64,000 nucleotides of DNA from Streptomyces sp. T12 (GTDB lineage Bacteria > Actinomycetota > Actinomycetes > Streptomycetales > Streptomycetaceae), in contig NZ_CP117866.1 in assembly GCF_028736035.1 (NCBI RefSeq), positions 5,952,001-6,016,000 of the forward strand, given 5' to 3'. Position numbers and translations under genes: made by a program. Below, piece by piece: positions 31,273 through 42,285 of the stretch. Within the stretch, counting starts at the first letter, position 1, and each line of letters begins with the position of its first letter. The notes under the pieces are model-generated. The model did not search any database. It was not told where the DNA came from and saw nothing but the letters and a program-made list of their open reading frames with translations.

Positions 31273-32139
31273 TCATGCGGGGGCTCCGCCGGACGGGATG
31301 TGCTTGGTGAACTCGTCGTGTCCCGGCCAGGAGAGCACGATCGCGCCGTCATCGAGGCGGGCCTGGGCCAGTACGGCGGTCAGGTCCCGGTCGGGGGCGG
31401 CGGCGAGGGCGTGGGCGGCGCTGTCGTAGGAGGTCAGCTGGCGCAGGGTCGCGATGGTGGGCGGCATCATCAGCAGCTCGCCCTTGTCGTACGAGGCGGC
31501 GGCGTCGGCGGGCCGGATCCACACCGTACGGTCGGCCTCGGTGGAGGCGTTGCGGGTGCGCTGACCCTCCGGGAGGGCGGCGACGAAGAACCACGTGTCG
31601 TAGCGGCGGGGCTCGAACTCCGGGGTGATCCAGCGGGTCCAGGCGCCCAGGAGGTCCGAGCGGAGGGCCAGCCCCCGACGGTCCAGGAACTCGGCGAACG
31701 ACAGGTCCCGGGCGACCAAGCCGGCGCGGTCGGCCTCCCAGTCCTCGCCGGTGGTGTCGCCGACGACGGAATCGTCGGTGGGCCCGGCGAGCAGGACACC
31801 CGCCTCCTCGTACGTCTCCCGTACGGCCGCACAGACGATCGCCTGCGCCGCCGCCTCATCGACGCCGAGCCTCTGCGCCCACCACGCGCGCGTGGGGCCC
31901 GCCCAGCGGATCCGATGCTCGTCGCGGGGATCGACGCCGCCGCCCGGGTAGGCGTAGGCCCCGCCGGCGAAGGCCATGGAGGCGCGGCGGCGCAGCATGT
32001 GCACGGCCGGGCCGGAGCCGGTGTCCCTGAGCAGCATGACCGTCGCCGCCCGCTTCGGAACGACGGGGGTGAGGCTTCCTTCCGCGAGCGCACGGATGCG
32101 GTCCGGCCACTCCGGTGGGTACCACTGCCCGTTTGCCAT
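31273..32139 (-). CDS. Nudix hydrolase (NUDT19-like)
   Basis: The 288 residues contain the Nudix core AVRETYEEAGVLLAG near 104-118 (REX-x-EE-x-G-U) with a long insertion between the GG at AYAYPGGGVDPRD and the Nudix helix, as in NUDT19-like CoA-diphosphatases and related actinobacterial proteins. An N-terminal AATVMLLRDTGSGPAVHMLRR strand opens the fold. It lies between crp and the MBL gene, all read leftward. The substrate is not determined by the sequence. Confidence 0.85.
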   Translation of the reverse strand: MANGQWYPPEWPDRIRALAEGSLTPVVPKRAATVMLLRDTGSGPAVHMLRRRASMAFAGGAYAYPGGGVDPRDEHRIRWAGPTRAWWAQRLGVDEAAAQAIVCAAVRETYEEAGVLLAGPTDDSVVGDTTGEDWEADRAGLVARDLSFAEFLDRRGLALRSDLLGAWTRWITPEFEPRRYDTWFFVAALPEGQRTRNASTEADRTVWIRPADAAASYDKGELLMMPPTIATLRQLTSYDSAAHALAAAPDRDLTAVLAQARLDDGAIVLSWPGHDEFTKHIPSGGAPA

Positions 32140-32191
32140 GGGCGGAGGCTATCTCTTGGTGCGTGGATGTTCGAGGGGTGGCCGAACGCAG

Positions 32192-32224
32192 CGGGGTCCC
32201 GCCTCGCAGTGAGACGGGACCCCG
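32192..32224 (-). terminator. Terminator downstream of crp
   Basis: CGGGGTCCCG (32192-32201) and CGGGACCCCG (32215-32224) form a perfect 10-bp stem, extended inside by CTC/GAG. It sits in the 130-bp gap between the crp stop and the start of the Nudix gene, so crp is probably a separate transcript. Confidence 0.75.
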
Positions 32225-32269
32225 GCGTCGTATGACTGGACGCTGACCGGACGCGTGGCTGGAAAGCGC

Positions 32270-32944
32270 CTAGCGCGACCGCTTGGCCAGCCGCTCCACG
32301 TCGAGCAGGATCACCGCACGCGCCTCCAGGCGGAGCCACCCACGCTGCGCGAAGTCGGCCAGCGCCTTGTTGACCGTCTCGCGGGAGGCGCCGACCAGCT
32401 GGGCCAGCTCCTCCTGGGTGAGGTCGTGGACGACGTGGATGCCCTCTTCGGACTGCACGCCGAAGCGGCGGGAGAGGTCGAGGAGCGCGCGGGCCACACG
32501 ACCGGGGACGTCCGAGAAGACGAGGTCGGACATCGCGTCGTTGGTGCGGCGCAGACGGCGCGCGACGGCGCGCAGCAGCGCGGTGGCCACCTCGGGGCGG
32601 GCGTTCAGCCAGGGCTGGAGGTCGCCGTGGCCGAGGCCCAGCAGCTTGACCTCGGTCAGCGCGGTGGCGGTCGCCGTGCGCGGGCCCGGGTCGAAGAGGG
32701 ACAGCTCGCCGATGAGCTCGCCGGGGCCGACGACGGCCAGCATGTTCTCGCGGCCGTCGGGTGAGGTGCGGTGGAGCTTCACCTTGCCCTCGGTGACGAC
32801 GTAGAGCCGGTCACCGGGGTCGCCCTCGTGGAACAGGGAGTCACCGCGTGCGAGGGTCACCTCACTCATGGAGGCGCGGAGCTCCGCGGACTGCTCGTCA
32901 TCGAGCGCCGCGAAGAGCGGGTTGCGCCGCAGAACGTCGTCCAC
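32270..32944 (-). CDS. crp: Cyclic-AMP receptor protein Crp
   Basis: The 224 residues equal the length I remember for Streptomyces Crp. Residues about 15-125 are the cyclic nucleotide-binding domain (LFHEGDPGDRLYVVTEGKVK; GELIGELSLFDPGPRTATA is the phosphate-binding cassette). The C-terminal winged helix contains LTQEELAQLVGASRETVNKAL with the recognition helix in ASRETVNKA. Streptomyces Crp controls germination, growth and antibiotic production. GTG 32944 follows AAGGAGAG. It is divergent from nth, an arrangement conserved in actinobacteria, with 204 bp between starts. Confidence 0.95.
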   Translation of the reverse strand: MDDVLRRNPLFAALDDEQSAELRASMSEVTLARGDSLFHEGDPGDRLYVVTEGKVKLHRTSPDGRENMLAVVGPGELIGELSLFDPGPRTATATALTEVKLLGLGHGDLQPWLNARPEVATALLRAVARRLRRTNDAMSDLVFSDVPGRVARALLDLSRRFGVQSEEGIHVVHDLTQEELAQLVGASRETVNKALADFAQRGWLRLEARAVILLDVERLAKRSR

Positions 32945-33148
32945 GAGTTCTCTCCTTGTCGACCTGCTCAGGGGATGGCTCCCCCGCGTACCAGGGGACC
33001 GTGTTCCCCATTTTGCCGGACGGTCCAAACAGTGTGATCTGTCACAAGGATGCCGCACAGGTGTCCCGAGGTAAGCGGCAGGGGTCCAATTGGGGGCCGA
33101 TCTTCAGGGTCCGGGGCGGATGTCAGTGTCGGGCTTTAGGCTGGCCGG

Positions 33149-34294
33149 GTGTCCAAATCGCCGGTGAGAGCACAGGCCAAGGGGGCTGGGCGGGTGGTTG
33201 TACGTCGCGATTCCGCTGTGGGCGAACAGGTCCCCGGTGGCGGAGGGAAAACGGCAAAAGCGGCGAAAGGGGCGCCGGGTGAGGCGTCGGCGAGTGGCGA
33301 GAAAGCGGCGGTGAAGAAGTCGGTGGCCGCGAAGAAGACGACGCCTGTGAAGAAGACGGCGGCCGGGAAGAAGGCCTCGCCTGCGAAGAAGTCGGCGGTT
33401 GCGCAAAAGGTGTCCACAAAGAAGGCGATCACCAAGAAACCTGCCATCGCCCCGATAAAGGCCACCGCCGCAGTAAAGGGCGCTTCCCCCGTCAAAACCG
33501 TCACTCCGAAGCCCCCCACGGCCGAGTCCCGCACCGCCCTCGTGCGCCGAGCCCGCCGTATCAACCGCGAGCTTGCCGAGGTCTTCCCGTACGCCCACCC
33601 CGAGCTGGACTTCGACAACCCCTTCCAGCTCCTGGTCGCCACCGTCCTGTCCGCCCAGACCACCGACCTGCGCGTCAACCAGACGACTCCCGCGCTGTTC
33701 GGCAAGTACCCCACTCCCGAGGACCTGGCCGCCGCCAACCCCGAGGAGGTCGAGGAGATCCTCCGTCCGTGCGGTTTCTTCCGGGCCAAGACCAAGTCGG
33801 TCATGGGCCTGTCGAAGTCGCTGGTGGAGAACCACGGCGGTGAGGTCCCGGGCCGCCTCGAGGACCTGGTCAAGCTGCCCGGCGTCGGCCGCAAGACGGC
33901 CTTCGTCGTCCTCGGCAACGCCTTCGGCCACCCCGGCATCACCGTGGACACGCACTTCCAGCGGCTGGTGCGGCGCTGGCAGTGGACCGAGCAGACCGAC
34001 CCCGACAAGATCGAGGCCGAGATCGGCGCGCTGTTCCCCAAGAGCGACTGGACGGATCTCTCGCACCACGTGATCTGGCACGGCCGCCGTATCTGCCACG
34101 CCCGCAAGCCCGCGTGCGGCGCCTGCCCCATCGCGCCGCTCTGCCCGGCGTACGGCGAGGGCGAGACGGACCCGGAGAAGGCGAAGAAGCTCCTCAAGTA
34201 CGAGAAGGGCGGCTTCCCCGGCCAACGCCTCAAGCCTCCGCAGTCCTACCTGGACGCGGGCGGCAAGCCGGCCCCGCCCCTGGGGGCCGGATGA
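33149..34294 (+). CDS. nth: Endonuclease III with histone-like Lys/Ala-rich N-terminal tail
   Basis: This 381-residue protein is a DNA glycosylase/AP lyase for oxidised pyrimidines. The catalytic part (about 130-350) has the helix-hairpin-helix LPGVGRKTA with the catalytic Lys near 249, VDTHFQRL with the catalytic Asp near 267, and the 4Fe-4S loop C-x6-C-x2-C-x5-C in [17 protein letters not shown] near 316-332. The unusual first 125 residues are Lys/Ala/Thr/Val-rich with repeated AAKKTxPVKK-type units, like histone H1 tails. GTG 33149 includes this tail; there is no better internal start with a Shine-Dalgarno. The family is usually 210-260 residues, so the tail is an extension. Confidence 0.93.
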   Translation: MSKSPVRAQAKGAGRVVVRRDSAVGEQVPGGGGKTAKAAKGAPGEASASGEKAAVKKSVAAKKTTPVKKTAAGKKASPAKKSAVAQKVSTKKAITKKPAIAPIKATAAVKGASPVKTVTPKPPTAESRTALVRRARRINRELAEVFPYAHPELDFDNPFQLLVATVLSAQTTDLRVNQTTPALFGKYPTPEDLAAANPEEVEEILRPCGFFRAKTKSVMGLSKSLVENHGGEVPGRLEDLVKLPGVGRKTAFVVLGNAFGHPGITVDTHFQRLVRRWQWTEQTDPDKIEAEIGALFPKSDWTDLSHHVIWHGRRICHARKPACGACPIAPLCPAYGEGETDPEKAKKLLKYEKGGFPGQRLKPPQSYLDAGGKPAPPLGAG

Positions 34295-34445
34295 CGGTGG
34301 GAACCGGAGTGGCCGGGGCGCCGCGACGCGGCCGTACGGTCCGGGCGGAACGGTCCGGGTGCTGGTCAGCGTGTGGTCGTACAGCCGGGGCGGAACGATC
34401 CAGGTGTCGTCGGGCGTTGGAATCGGCAGGACGACGGGGGTGGCG

Positions 34446-35141
34446 ATGACGCGCGCGAGTGGTACGCAGGACGGGCCGGTGGTGCTGAGCAAGGACGGGC
34501 TGCCGGCCTGGCTGGAGCCGGTGGTGCGGGTCGTGGAGACGGTCGAGCCACTGCAGCTGAGCCGCTTCCTGCCGCCGGAGAGCGGCGCGGGGCGCCAGTC
34601 CGCCGTACTGATCCTCTTCGGCGAGGGTGAGCGCGGGCCCGAGCTGCTGCTCATGGAGCGGGCCAGCTCACTGCGTTCGCACGCCGGCCAGCCCTCCTTC
34701 CCGGGCGGCGCCCTCGACCCCGAGGACGGTGACCCGAAGGCCGACGGGCCGCTGCGGGCCGCTCTGCGCGAGGCCGAGGAGGAGACCGGGCTCGATCCGG
34801 GCGGCGTCCAGCTCTTCGGCGTGCTGCCCAAGCTGTACATCCCGGTCAGCGGCTTCGTCGTGACGCCCGTGCTGGGCTGGTGGCGCGAGCCGAGTCCGGT
34901 CGACGCCGTCGATCAGAACGAGACGGCGCGCGTCTTCACCGTCCCCGTGGCGGATCTCACGAATCCGGACAACCGCGCCACGACCGTCCACCCCAGCGGC
35001 CACCGAGGTCCGGCATTTCTGGTCGAATCGGCCCTGGTCTGGGGCTTCACGGCCGGGATCATCGACCGTCTGCTCCATTTCTCGGGCTGGGAGCGACCTT
35101 GGGACCGGGGGAAGCAGGTCCCGCTCGACTGGCGGTCATGA
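34446..35141 (+). CDS. CoA pyrophosphatase-type Nudix hydrolase
   Basis: The 231 residues show SAVLILFGEGERGPELLLMERA, then the CoA-pyrophosphatase signature LRSHAGQPSFPGGALDPEDG (NudL-type LRSHxGExAFPGG) and the Nudix helix LREAEEETGLD. Such enzymes cleave CoA to 3',5'-ADP and phosphopantetheine. The last third (GFTAGIIDRLLHFSGW) is family-typical. ATG 34446 was chosen; GTG 34440 is just upstream. It lies between nth and the MarP-like protease, all rightward. Confidence 0.88.
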   Translation: MTRASGTQDGPVVLSKDGLPAWLEPVVRVVETVEPLQLSRFLPPESGAGRQSAVLILFGEGERGPELLLMERASSLRSHAGQPSFPGGALDPEDGDPKADGPLRAALREAEEETGLDPGGVQLFGVLPKLYIPVSGFVVTPVLGWWREPSPVDAVDQNETARVFTVPVADLTNPDNRATTVHPSGHRGPAFLVESALVWGFTAGIIDRLLHFSGWERPWDRGKQVPLDWRS

Positions 35142-35240
35142 CAGGGTGTCTGCCGTGCTGTGTTGGCCGGGGTGCGCCTGACCTGGGTCCCCCCGGCCGT
35201 TCTGTGGTGATCGGAAAGTGACGAGGCGAGGCCTGAAGCA

Positions 35241-36440
35241 GTGAACGTGGTGGACATCCTGTTGCTGGTCGCCGCCTTGTGGTTCGCGATCGTGGGCTAT
35301 CGCCAGGGCTTCGTCGTCGGCATCCTCTCGGTGATCGGTTTTCTCGGCGGTGGCCTCGTGGCCGTGTACCTCCTTCCGGTCATCTGGGACGCCCTGACCG
35401 ACAACGCGGAGGTGAGCACGGCCGCCGCCGTGGTCGCGGTCGTCGTCGTCATCATCTGCGCCTCCGTCGGCCAGGCCCTGACCACCCACCTCGGCAACAA
35501 GCTGCGCCGTTACATCACTTGGTCCCCGGCCCGCGCCCTGGACGCGACCGGCGGCGCCCTCGTCAACGTCCTCGCCATGCTGCTGGTGGCCTGGCTCATC
35601 GGCTCCGCCCTCGGGCAGACCACACTGCCGGGGATGGGCAAGGAGGTCCGCAGCTCCAAGGTGCTGCTGGGCGTTTCCGAGGCCCTGCCCGACGAGGCCG
35701 ACACCTGGTTCAAGGACTACACCTCGTTCCTGGCGCAGAACGGCTTCCCTCAGGTCTTCAGCCCGTTCGCCAACGAGCCGATCAAGGAGGTCGCGCCGCC
35801 CGACCCGGCCCTGGCCAACAGTCCGGTGGCGACCCGCGCCCAGCGCTCCATCGTCAAGGTCATGGGCACGGCGACGAGTTGCGGCAAGGTCCTGGAGGGC
35901 ACCGGCTTCGTCTTCGCCGACCGCCGCGTCATGACCAACGCCCATGTCGTCGGCGGCGTCGACGAACCCACCGTCCAGATAGGCGGTGAGGGCAAGAGGT
36001 ACGACGCGACGGTCGTCCTGTACGACTGGGAGCGCGACATCGCCGTGCTCGACGTGCCGAACCTGAAGGCGCCCGCTCTGCAGTTCACGGCGACCGACGC
36101 CGAGAGCGGCGACAGCGCGATCATCGCGGGCTTCCCGGAGAACGGCTCGTACGACGTGCGTGCCGCGCGAGTGCGCGGGCGCCTGCCGGCCAACGGCCCG
36201 GACATCTATCACCGCGGCACCGTGCACCGTGATGTCTACTCGCTGTACGCGACCGTCCGCCAGGGCAACTCCGGCGGCCCGCTGCTCACGCCCGAGGGCA
36301 AGGTGTACGGCGTGGTCTTCGCCAAGTCCCTCGACGACGCCGACACCGGCTACGCGCTCACCGCGGACGAGATCCAGGAGGACATCGTCAAGGGGCGTAC
36401 CGCCAACCAGCAGGTGGACAGCGACAGCTGCGCGCTCTGA
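35241..36440 (+). CDS. MarP-like membrane-anchored serine protease
   Basis: The 399 residues consist of an N-terminal CvpA-like domain with about four membrane helices (3-130: VVDILLLVAALWFAIVGY, VVAVVVVIICASVGQ and others) and an extracytoplasmic chymotrypsin-like protease. The catalytic triad is visible as MTNAHVVGG (His near 234), WERDIAVLDV (Asp near 264) and RQGNSGGPLL (Ser near 341). A Cys before the domain (TSCGKVLEG) and one near the end (SDSCAL) could form the disulfide known in MarP of mycobacteria, where the protease confers acid and oxidative stress resistance. GTG 35241 gives the standard N-terminus. Confidence 0.9.
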   Translation: MNVVDILLLVAALWFAIVGYRQGFVVGILSVIGFLGGGLVAVYLLPVIWDALTDNAEVSTAAAVVAVVVVIICASVGQALTTHLGNKLRRYITWSPARALDATGGALVNVLAMLLVAWLIGSALGQTTLPGMGKEVRSSKVLLGVSEALPDEADTWFKDYTSFLAQNGFPQVFSPFANEPIKEVAPPDPALANSPVATRAQRSIVKVMGTATSCGKVLEGTGFVFADRRVMTNAHVVGGVDEPTVQIGGEGKRYDATVVLYDWERDIAVLDVPNLKAPALQFTATDAESGDSAIIAGFPENGSYDVRAARVRGRLPANGPDIYHRGTVHRDVYSLYATVRQGNSGGPLLTPEGKVYGVVFAKSLDDADTGYALTADEIQEDIVKGRTANQQVDSDSCAL

Positions 36441-36453
36441 CGGTCGGTCGAGG

Positions 36454-36636
36454 TCAGCCGCGCGGGTGGCGCAGGCGCACCGAGACCCAGCGGGCCCGGC
36501 GGCGCAGAATGCGCGGAATGCCCACCCGGGGGTCTTCGCCCTGCATCTGCGGGGCGCTGCCTCGCTGGTGGGAGCTCAGCCCGCCGGCCGAGCGGCGATT
36601 GCGTGCTGCGTCACTGTAGTCGTGCGTCCAGCCCAT
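36454..36636 (-). CDS. Small conserved Streptomyces protein
   Basis: The 60 residues begin MGWTHDYSDAARNRRSAGGL and include a central SHQRGSAPQMQG part and an Arg-rich end (RRRARWVSVRLRHPRG). I remember close relatives in other Streptomyces at this position, so it is likely real, but no function is known. It is convergent with the MarP-like gene (13 bp apart) and uses typical codons. Confidence 0.7.
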   Translation of the reverse strand: MGWTHDYSDAARNRRSAGGLSSHQRGSAPQMQGEDPRVGIPRILRRRARWVSVRLRHPRG

Positions 36637-36763
36637 ACCCCGACGTCTGCCCCTGCCCCAAGGTCGATAACCGCCCCCAGGGCCCCCAATTGGCCTATGC
36701 GCCGGGCAATTGGCTGTTCGTGGGACACGTGTTCAGTTCCGGATACCGGGCGCATCGGCGCGG

Positions 36764-37702
36764 TCACCGATCGGGTTCGGGGTCTTTCAGCCAGTTGATC
36801 AGTTCCGTGGAGAAAGCGACCGGGTCTTCCTCGTGCGGGAAGTGCCCGAGCCCGTCGAACAGCCGCCAGCGGTACGGCGCTTCGACGTACTCGCCCGAGC
36901 CGGCCGCGCTGCGCGTGCGCATCACGGGGTCGAGGGAGCCGTGCAAGTGCAGCGTCGGGACGCGCACCGGTCGCTTCATGCGGCGGTTGAACTGGATGCC
37001 GTCGGGGCGGGCCAGCGAGCGCACCATCCAGCGGTACGGCTCGATCGAGCAGTGCGCCGTCGACGGGATGCACATCGCGCGGCGGTACGTCTCCACGGCC
37101 TCGTCGTCCGGCAGGCGCGGGCCCGACCAGTCGCGGACCAGGCGGCCGACGAGTGCCCCGTCGTCCGCCGTCAGCTGCCGCTCGGGAATCCAGGGCCGCT
37201 GAAACCCCCAGATATAGGAACTCGCACCCGTCTGCTTGACGTCCGAGAGCATCGCCGAGCGCCAGCGCCGGGGGTGCGGCATGGACGCGACCGCGAGCCG
37301 CCGTACGAGCTTGGGGCGCATCACGGCCGCCGTCCACGCCAGGTATCCGCCCAGGTCGTGGCCGACCAGTGCGGCATCGGGCTCGCCGAGCGAGCGGATC
37401 ACGCCGGTGATGTCGAGGGCGAGGTTGGCCGGGTCGTAACCGCGCGGCGTACGGTCGCTGCCGCCGACGCCCCTGAGGTCCATCGCGACGGCCCTGAAGC
37501 CCGCGTCGGAGAGGGCGACGAGCTGGTGCCGCCAGGTCCACCAGAACTGCGGGAAGCCGTGCAGCAGCAGCACCAGCGGGCCGTCGCCCATCTCCGTGAT
37601 GTGGAAGCGCGCACCATTGGCGGCCACGTCCCTGTGTGTCCAGGGACCATCCAGTCGTACGACTGAGGCAGGTTGGGCCGAAGGGGTGGCGGGATCCGTC
37701 AT
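36764..37702 (-). CDS. Alpha/beta hydrolase, epoxide hydrolase/dehalogenase-like
   Basis: The 312 residues have the oxyanion segment LLLHGFPQFWWTWRHQ (about 48-63), the nucleophile elbow VGHDLGGYLAW with Asp as nucleophile (near 115), MDLRGVGGSDRTPRGYD before it, and the catalytic His in LFDGLGHFPHEED (near 290). Asp in the elbow and HGFP point to epoxide hydrolases or haloalkane dehalogenases. The substrate is unknown. Its ATG overlaps the stop of the holin-like gene (ATGA, 37699-37702), so the two are co-translated. Confidence 0.88.
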   Translation of the reverse strand: MTDPATPSAQPASVVRLDGPWTHRDVAANGARFHITEMGDGPLVLLLHGFPQFWWTWRHQLVALSDAGFRAVAMDLRGVGGSDRTPRGYDPANLALDITGVIRSLGEPDAALVGHDLGGYLAWTAAVMRPKLVRRLAVASMPHPRRWRSAMLSDVKQTGASSYIWGFQRPWIPERQLTADDGALVGRLVRDWSGPRLPDDEAVETYRRAMCIPSTAHCSIEPYRWMVRSLARPDGIQFNRRMKRPVRVPTLHLHGSLDPVMRTRSAAGSGEYVEAPYRWRLFDGLGHFPHEEDPVAFSTELINWLKDPEPDR

Positions 37703-38202
37703 GACGACGAGCGTGCCACAGCCTCGATGGCCGCGGGCGCCCGGTCCTCCAGCTCCGGCCTCGTCGCCGGGGCCGGACGGGGATGCGGCTTGGCCTTCTG
37801 CAGGACGCCCGCCGTCTCCTTCACCGAGGCGGCGACCTTCTGCGGACCCTTGCTCTTCTTGGCCTTCTTCGCGAAGACGACGCCGATCAGCGCGAGGACC
37901 CCGGCGACGAGGACGTTCGCCGCGAAGGACAGAACGAAGCAGATCGCGAGGTTCCAGTCGGTCCACGTCCGAATGCCGTACGCCAGGGCGAAGTTCAGCA
38001 TCGGCAGGGAGAACACCAGCACCGCGCCGGCCAGCGTGAACGCGCCGCCGCTCGTCGCGCCGCGCTTGACGTCCTGCTTGAGCTGCGCTTTCGCCAGTGC
38101 GATCTCGTCGTGCACCAGTGCCGACATCTCGGTCGTCGCCGAGGCGAACAGCTGGCCGATGCTGCGTTCGGCGCCGACCGGGCTGCCGTCGGGTGCGCTC
38201 AT
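37699..38202 (-). CDS. Phage holin superfamily III-like (DUF1469-type) membrane protein
   Basis: The 167 residues have an N-terminal amphipathic part (IGQLFASATTEMSALVHDEIALAKAQ), two membrane helices (AGAVLVFSLPMLNFALAY and ICFVLSFAANVLVAGVLALIG), and a Lys/Pro-rich cytoplasmic tail. This is the actinobacterial phage_holin_3_6 pattern, a chromosomal family with no lysis function shown. It is co-translated with the downstream hydrolase. Confidence 0.8.
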   Translation of the reverse strand: MSAPDGSPVGAERSIGQLFASATTEMSALVHDEIALAKAQLKQDVKRGATSGGAFTLAGAVLVFSLPMLNFALAYGIRTWTDWNLAICFVLSFAANVLVAGVLALIGVVFAKKAKKSKGPQKVAASVKETAGVLQKAKPHPRPAPATRPELEDRAPAAIEAVARSSS

Positions 38203-38279
38203 CGCGGTCTCCCTCGTAGTTACGGTTCCGTCTTCTGCCTGACTGCGTACGGTTCCGTCTTTTGTACCGTCCCGTCAGA

Positions 38280-39719
38280 TCATGCCCGACGGTGCTCCTC
38301 CTCGCTTGCCCCGCCCGCCACTTCGGCAAGCGCGTGGCGTGCTGCGGTCTGCTCCTCGGCGATACGGCGGTGCTCGGCGGCCTTGCGCTCGTGGATGGCG
38401 GCCATCCGCAGGTGGTACTCCGGCGTGTCCTCCTCGTAGATGTCCGGAATGCCGTCCGCGTCCTCGTCGCGCTCCTCGGCCTCGACCATCCTGCGGTACT
38501 TGGCGTTCCGTATCTTCAGCAGCACCGTCGCCAGGGTCGCCGCGGCGAGGGAGCCGACGAGTACGGCCGCCTTGATCTCGTCGGTCATCGCGGCGTCGCC
38601 CTCGAAGGCGAGCTCGCCGATGAGCAGCGAGACGGTGAAGCCGATGCCGGCGAGGGTCGCGACGGCGAACACGTCCGCCCACTCCAGGTCGTCGCTGAGC
38701 GAGGCCCTGGTGAAACGTGCCGTCAGCCACGTACCGCCGAAGATGCCGACCGTCTTGCCGACGAGAAGGCCGAGGACGACACCGAGCGTCTCCGGCTGGG
38801 CGAACACATCGCCGAGCGCGCTGCCGGAGATGGCCACACCGGCGCTGAACAGCGCGAACAGCGGCACGGCCAGGCCCGCCGACAGGGGACGTACGAGGTG
38901 CTCGATGTGCTCACCGGGGGAGTGCGGCTCGTCCTCGTGCCGAGTGCAGCGCAGCATCAGACCCATCGCCACGCCGGCGATGGTGGCGTGGACGCCGCTG
39001 TTGTACATCAGCCCCCAGATGACGAGGGCGAGCGGGACGTACACGTACCACCCCCGTACGCCCTTCCTCAGCAGCAGCCAGAAGACGGCGAGGCCGACGA
39101 CCGCGCCGCCTAGCGCGGCGAAGTTGATCCGGTCGGTGAAGAAGATCGCGATGATCAGGATCGCGAAGAGGTCGTCGACGACGGCGAGCGTGAGCAGGAA
39201 GGCGCGCAGGGCGCTGGGCAGGGAGGTGCCGATGACGGCCAGGACGGCGAGCGCGAAGGCGATGTCGGTGGCGGTCGGGACGGCCCAGCCCGCCGACGAA
39301 CCACCCCCGGTGACATTGGTCAGCGTGTAGACGAGCGCGGGCACCGCCATCCCGCACAGCGCGGCCACGACCGGCAGTGCGGCCGCCTTGGGGTCCTTGA
39401 GATCGCCGGCGACCAGCTCACGCTTGAGCTCGATCCCGGCGACGAAGAAGAAGATCGCGAGGAGCCCGTCGGCGGCCCAGTGCTCGATGGACAGGTTCAG
39501 GCCGAGGGCCTCGGGGCCGAGGTGGAAGTGGCCGACGCTCTCGTAGCTGTCGTGCAGTGCGGGTACGTTCGCCCAGACCAGCGCGGCGATCGCGGCGATG
39601 AGTAGGAGCACGCCACCGACGGTCTCGGTGCGCAGCGCCTCCGCGACGAAGTTCCGCTCGGGCAGGGACAGCCGTCCGAAGACCTTGCGGGCGGGGGTGG
39701 TGGTGCGGGGCGCGGCCAC
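38280..39719 (-). CDS. nhaA: Na+/H+ antiporter NhaA with EF-hand-like C-terminal tail
   Basis: This 479-residue protein exchanges sodium for protons across the membrane. It has 12 membrane helices up to about residue 400, the FFVAGIELKRELVAGDL motif, VPTATDIAFALAVLAVIG and LAVVDDLFAI with the paired Asp of the ion site. GTG 39719 has GGAGG upstream (ACCGGAGGTC). After the last helix there is a tail of about 75 residues, longer than in E. coli NhaA. It carries DEDADGIPDIYE (residues 418-429), an exact D-x-D-x-D-G-x-x-D-x-x-E calcium-loop pattern, and then a charged coiled coil (MAAIHERKAAEHRRIAEEQ). Confidence 0.94.
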   Translation of the reverse strand: MAAPRTTTPARKVFGRLSLPERNFVAEALRTETVGGVLLLIAAIAALVWANVPALHDSYESVGHFHLGPEALGLNLSIEHWAADGLLAIFFFVAGIELKRELVAGDLKDPKAAALPVVAALCGMAVPALVYTLTNVTGGGSSAGWAVPTATDIAFALAVLAVIGTSLPSALRAFLLTLAVVDDLFAILIIAIFFTDRINFAALGGAVVGLAVFWLLLRKGVRGWYVYVPLALVIWGLMYNSGVHATIAGVAMGLMLRCTRHEDEPHSPGEHIEHLVRPLSAGLAVPLFALFSAGVAISGSALGDVFAQPETLGVVLGLLVGKTVGIFGGTWLTARFTRASLSDDLEWADVFAVATLAGIGFTVSLLIGELAFEGDAAMTDEIKAAVLVGSLAAATLATVLLKIRNAKYRRMVEAEERDEDADGIPDIYEEDTPEYHLRMAAIHERKAAEHRRIAEEQTAARHALAEVAGGASEEEHRRA

Positions 39720-39860
39720 GGGGGAGACCTCCGGTCGGTGGGCAGGACAAAGCACATGCCGACCAGACTTCCCGGCGCACCTCAGGGTGAAGTTGTTTTG
39801 ATTAGTTTACCTAAGAACGCGCCGGGCTGCATCCGTCGATCTCCACCGTACGTAAGCGAA

Positions 39861-39891
39861 GGGCACCCGGCGCGCTGGTCGCCGGGTGCCC
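39861..39891. terminator. Hairpin between nhaA and the acs 3' end
   Basis: GGGCACCCGGCG (39861-39872) and CGCCGGGTGCCC (39880-39891) make a perfect 12-bp stem with a 7-nt loop. It follows the end of the leftward acs gene and its downstream repeats, and would terminate acs transcription before the nhaA promoter. Confidence 0.75.
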
Positions 39892-39896
39892 TCGAT

Positions 39897-40000
39897 GGCC
39901 GAATTCAGTCTCGGCCGAATTCAGTCTCGGCCGAATTCAGTCTCGGCCGAATTCAGTCTCGGCCGAATTCAGTCTCGGCCGTACTCAGTCTCGGCCGTAA

Positions 40001-40006
<6 letters not shown>
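39897..40006 (+). repeat. 16-bp tandem repeats at the acs 3' end
   Basis: Five perfect copies of GGCCGAATTCAGTCTC (39897-39976) are followed by a variant with GTACTC (39977-39992) and a partial one (39993-40006) that overlaps the stop codon of acs. The array appears to have grown outward from the acs stop region. It lies between the terminator hairpin and the gene, so it is transcribed as acs 3' untranslated RNA. Confidence 0.92.
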
Positions 40007-41959
<1,953 letters not shown>

Positions 41960-42285
41960 GACATCTCCCTTTCCCAGGGTGTCCGTTGTGTCCCAGGCCA
42001 CAGCTCATCAGACCCGGGGGTCCGATGACAAGGGTCGACGGAAAATTGGTTTAGACCTGTCGGCGGGGGTGGGCCCCGGGGGCGACCCGGAGGCGCTTAC
42101 GACGCCGGGGTCATCCGTTCCCACGGACGCCGGACGGACGCGGTTCAGGTCTGTAATCCCTTTCACATTCCCTTCCGCACTCCGACCCGGCGCAGGTGAA
42201 ACGCCGTTCCTCATGTTCAGGGCTGTCGGGCCCCGCACACGAAGCGCGGCCCCGCGCCGAACGGGGCCGCGCGCACCTCTCCGCG
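41960..42285 (-). other. acs upstream region
   Basis: This 326-bp stretch between the SulP-fusion stop and the acs start has no supported gene. It should hold the acs promoter. I saw no strong hairpin; a short GGCCCCG/CGGGGCC dyad close to 42250 may end the upstream transcript. Confidence 0.45.

Noticed and set aside
37699..38202. Prophage remnant because of holin similarity
   Set aside because: This holin superfamily is a chromosomal actinobacterial family, and no phage gene is nearby.
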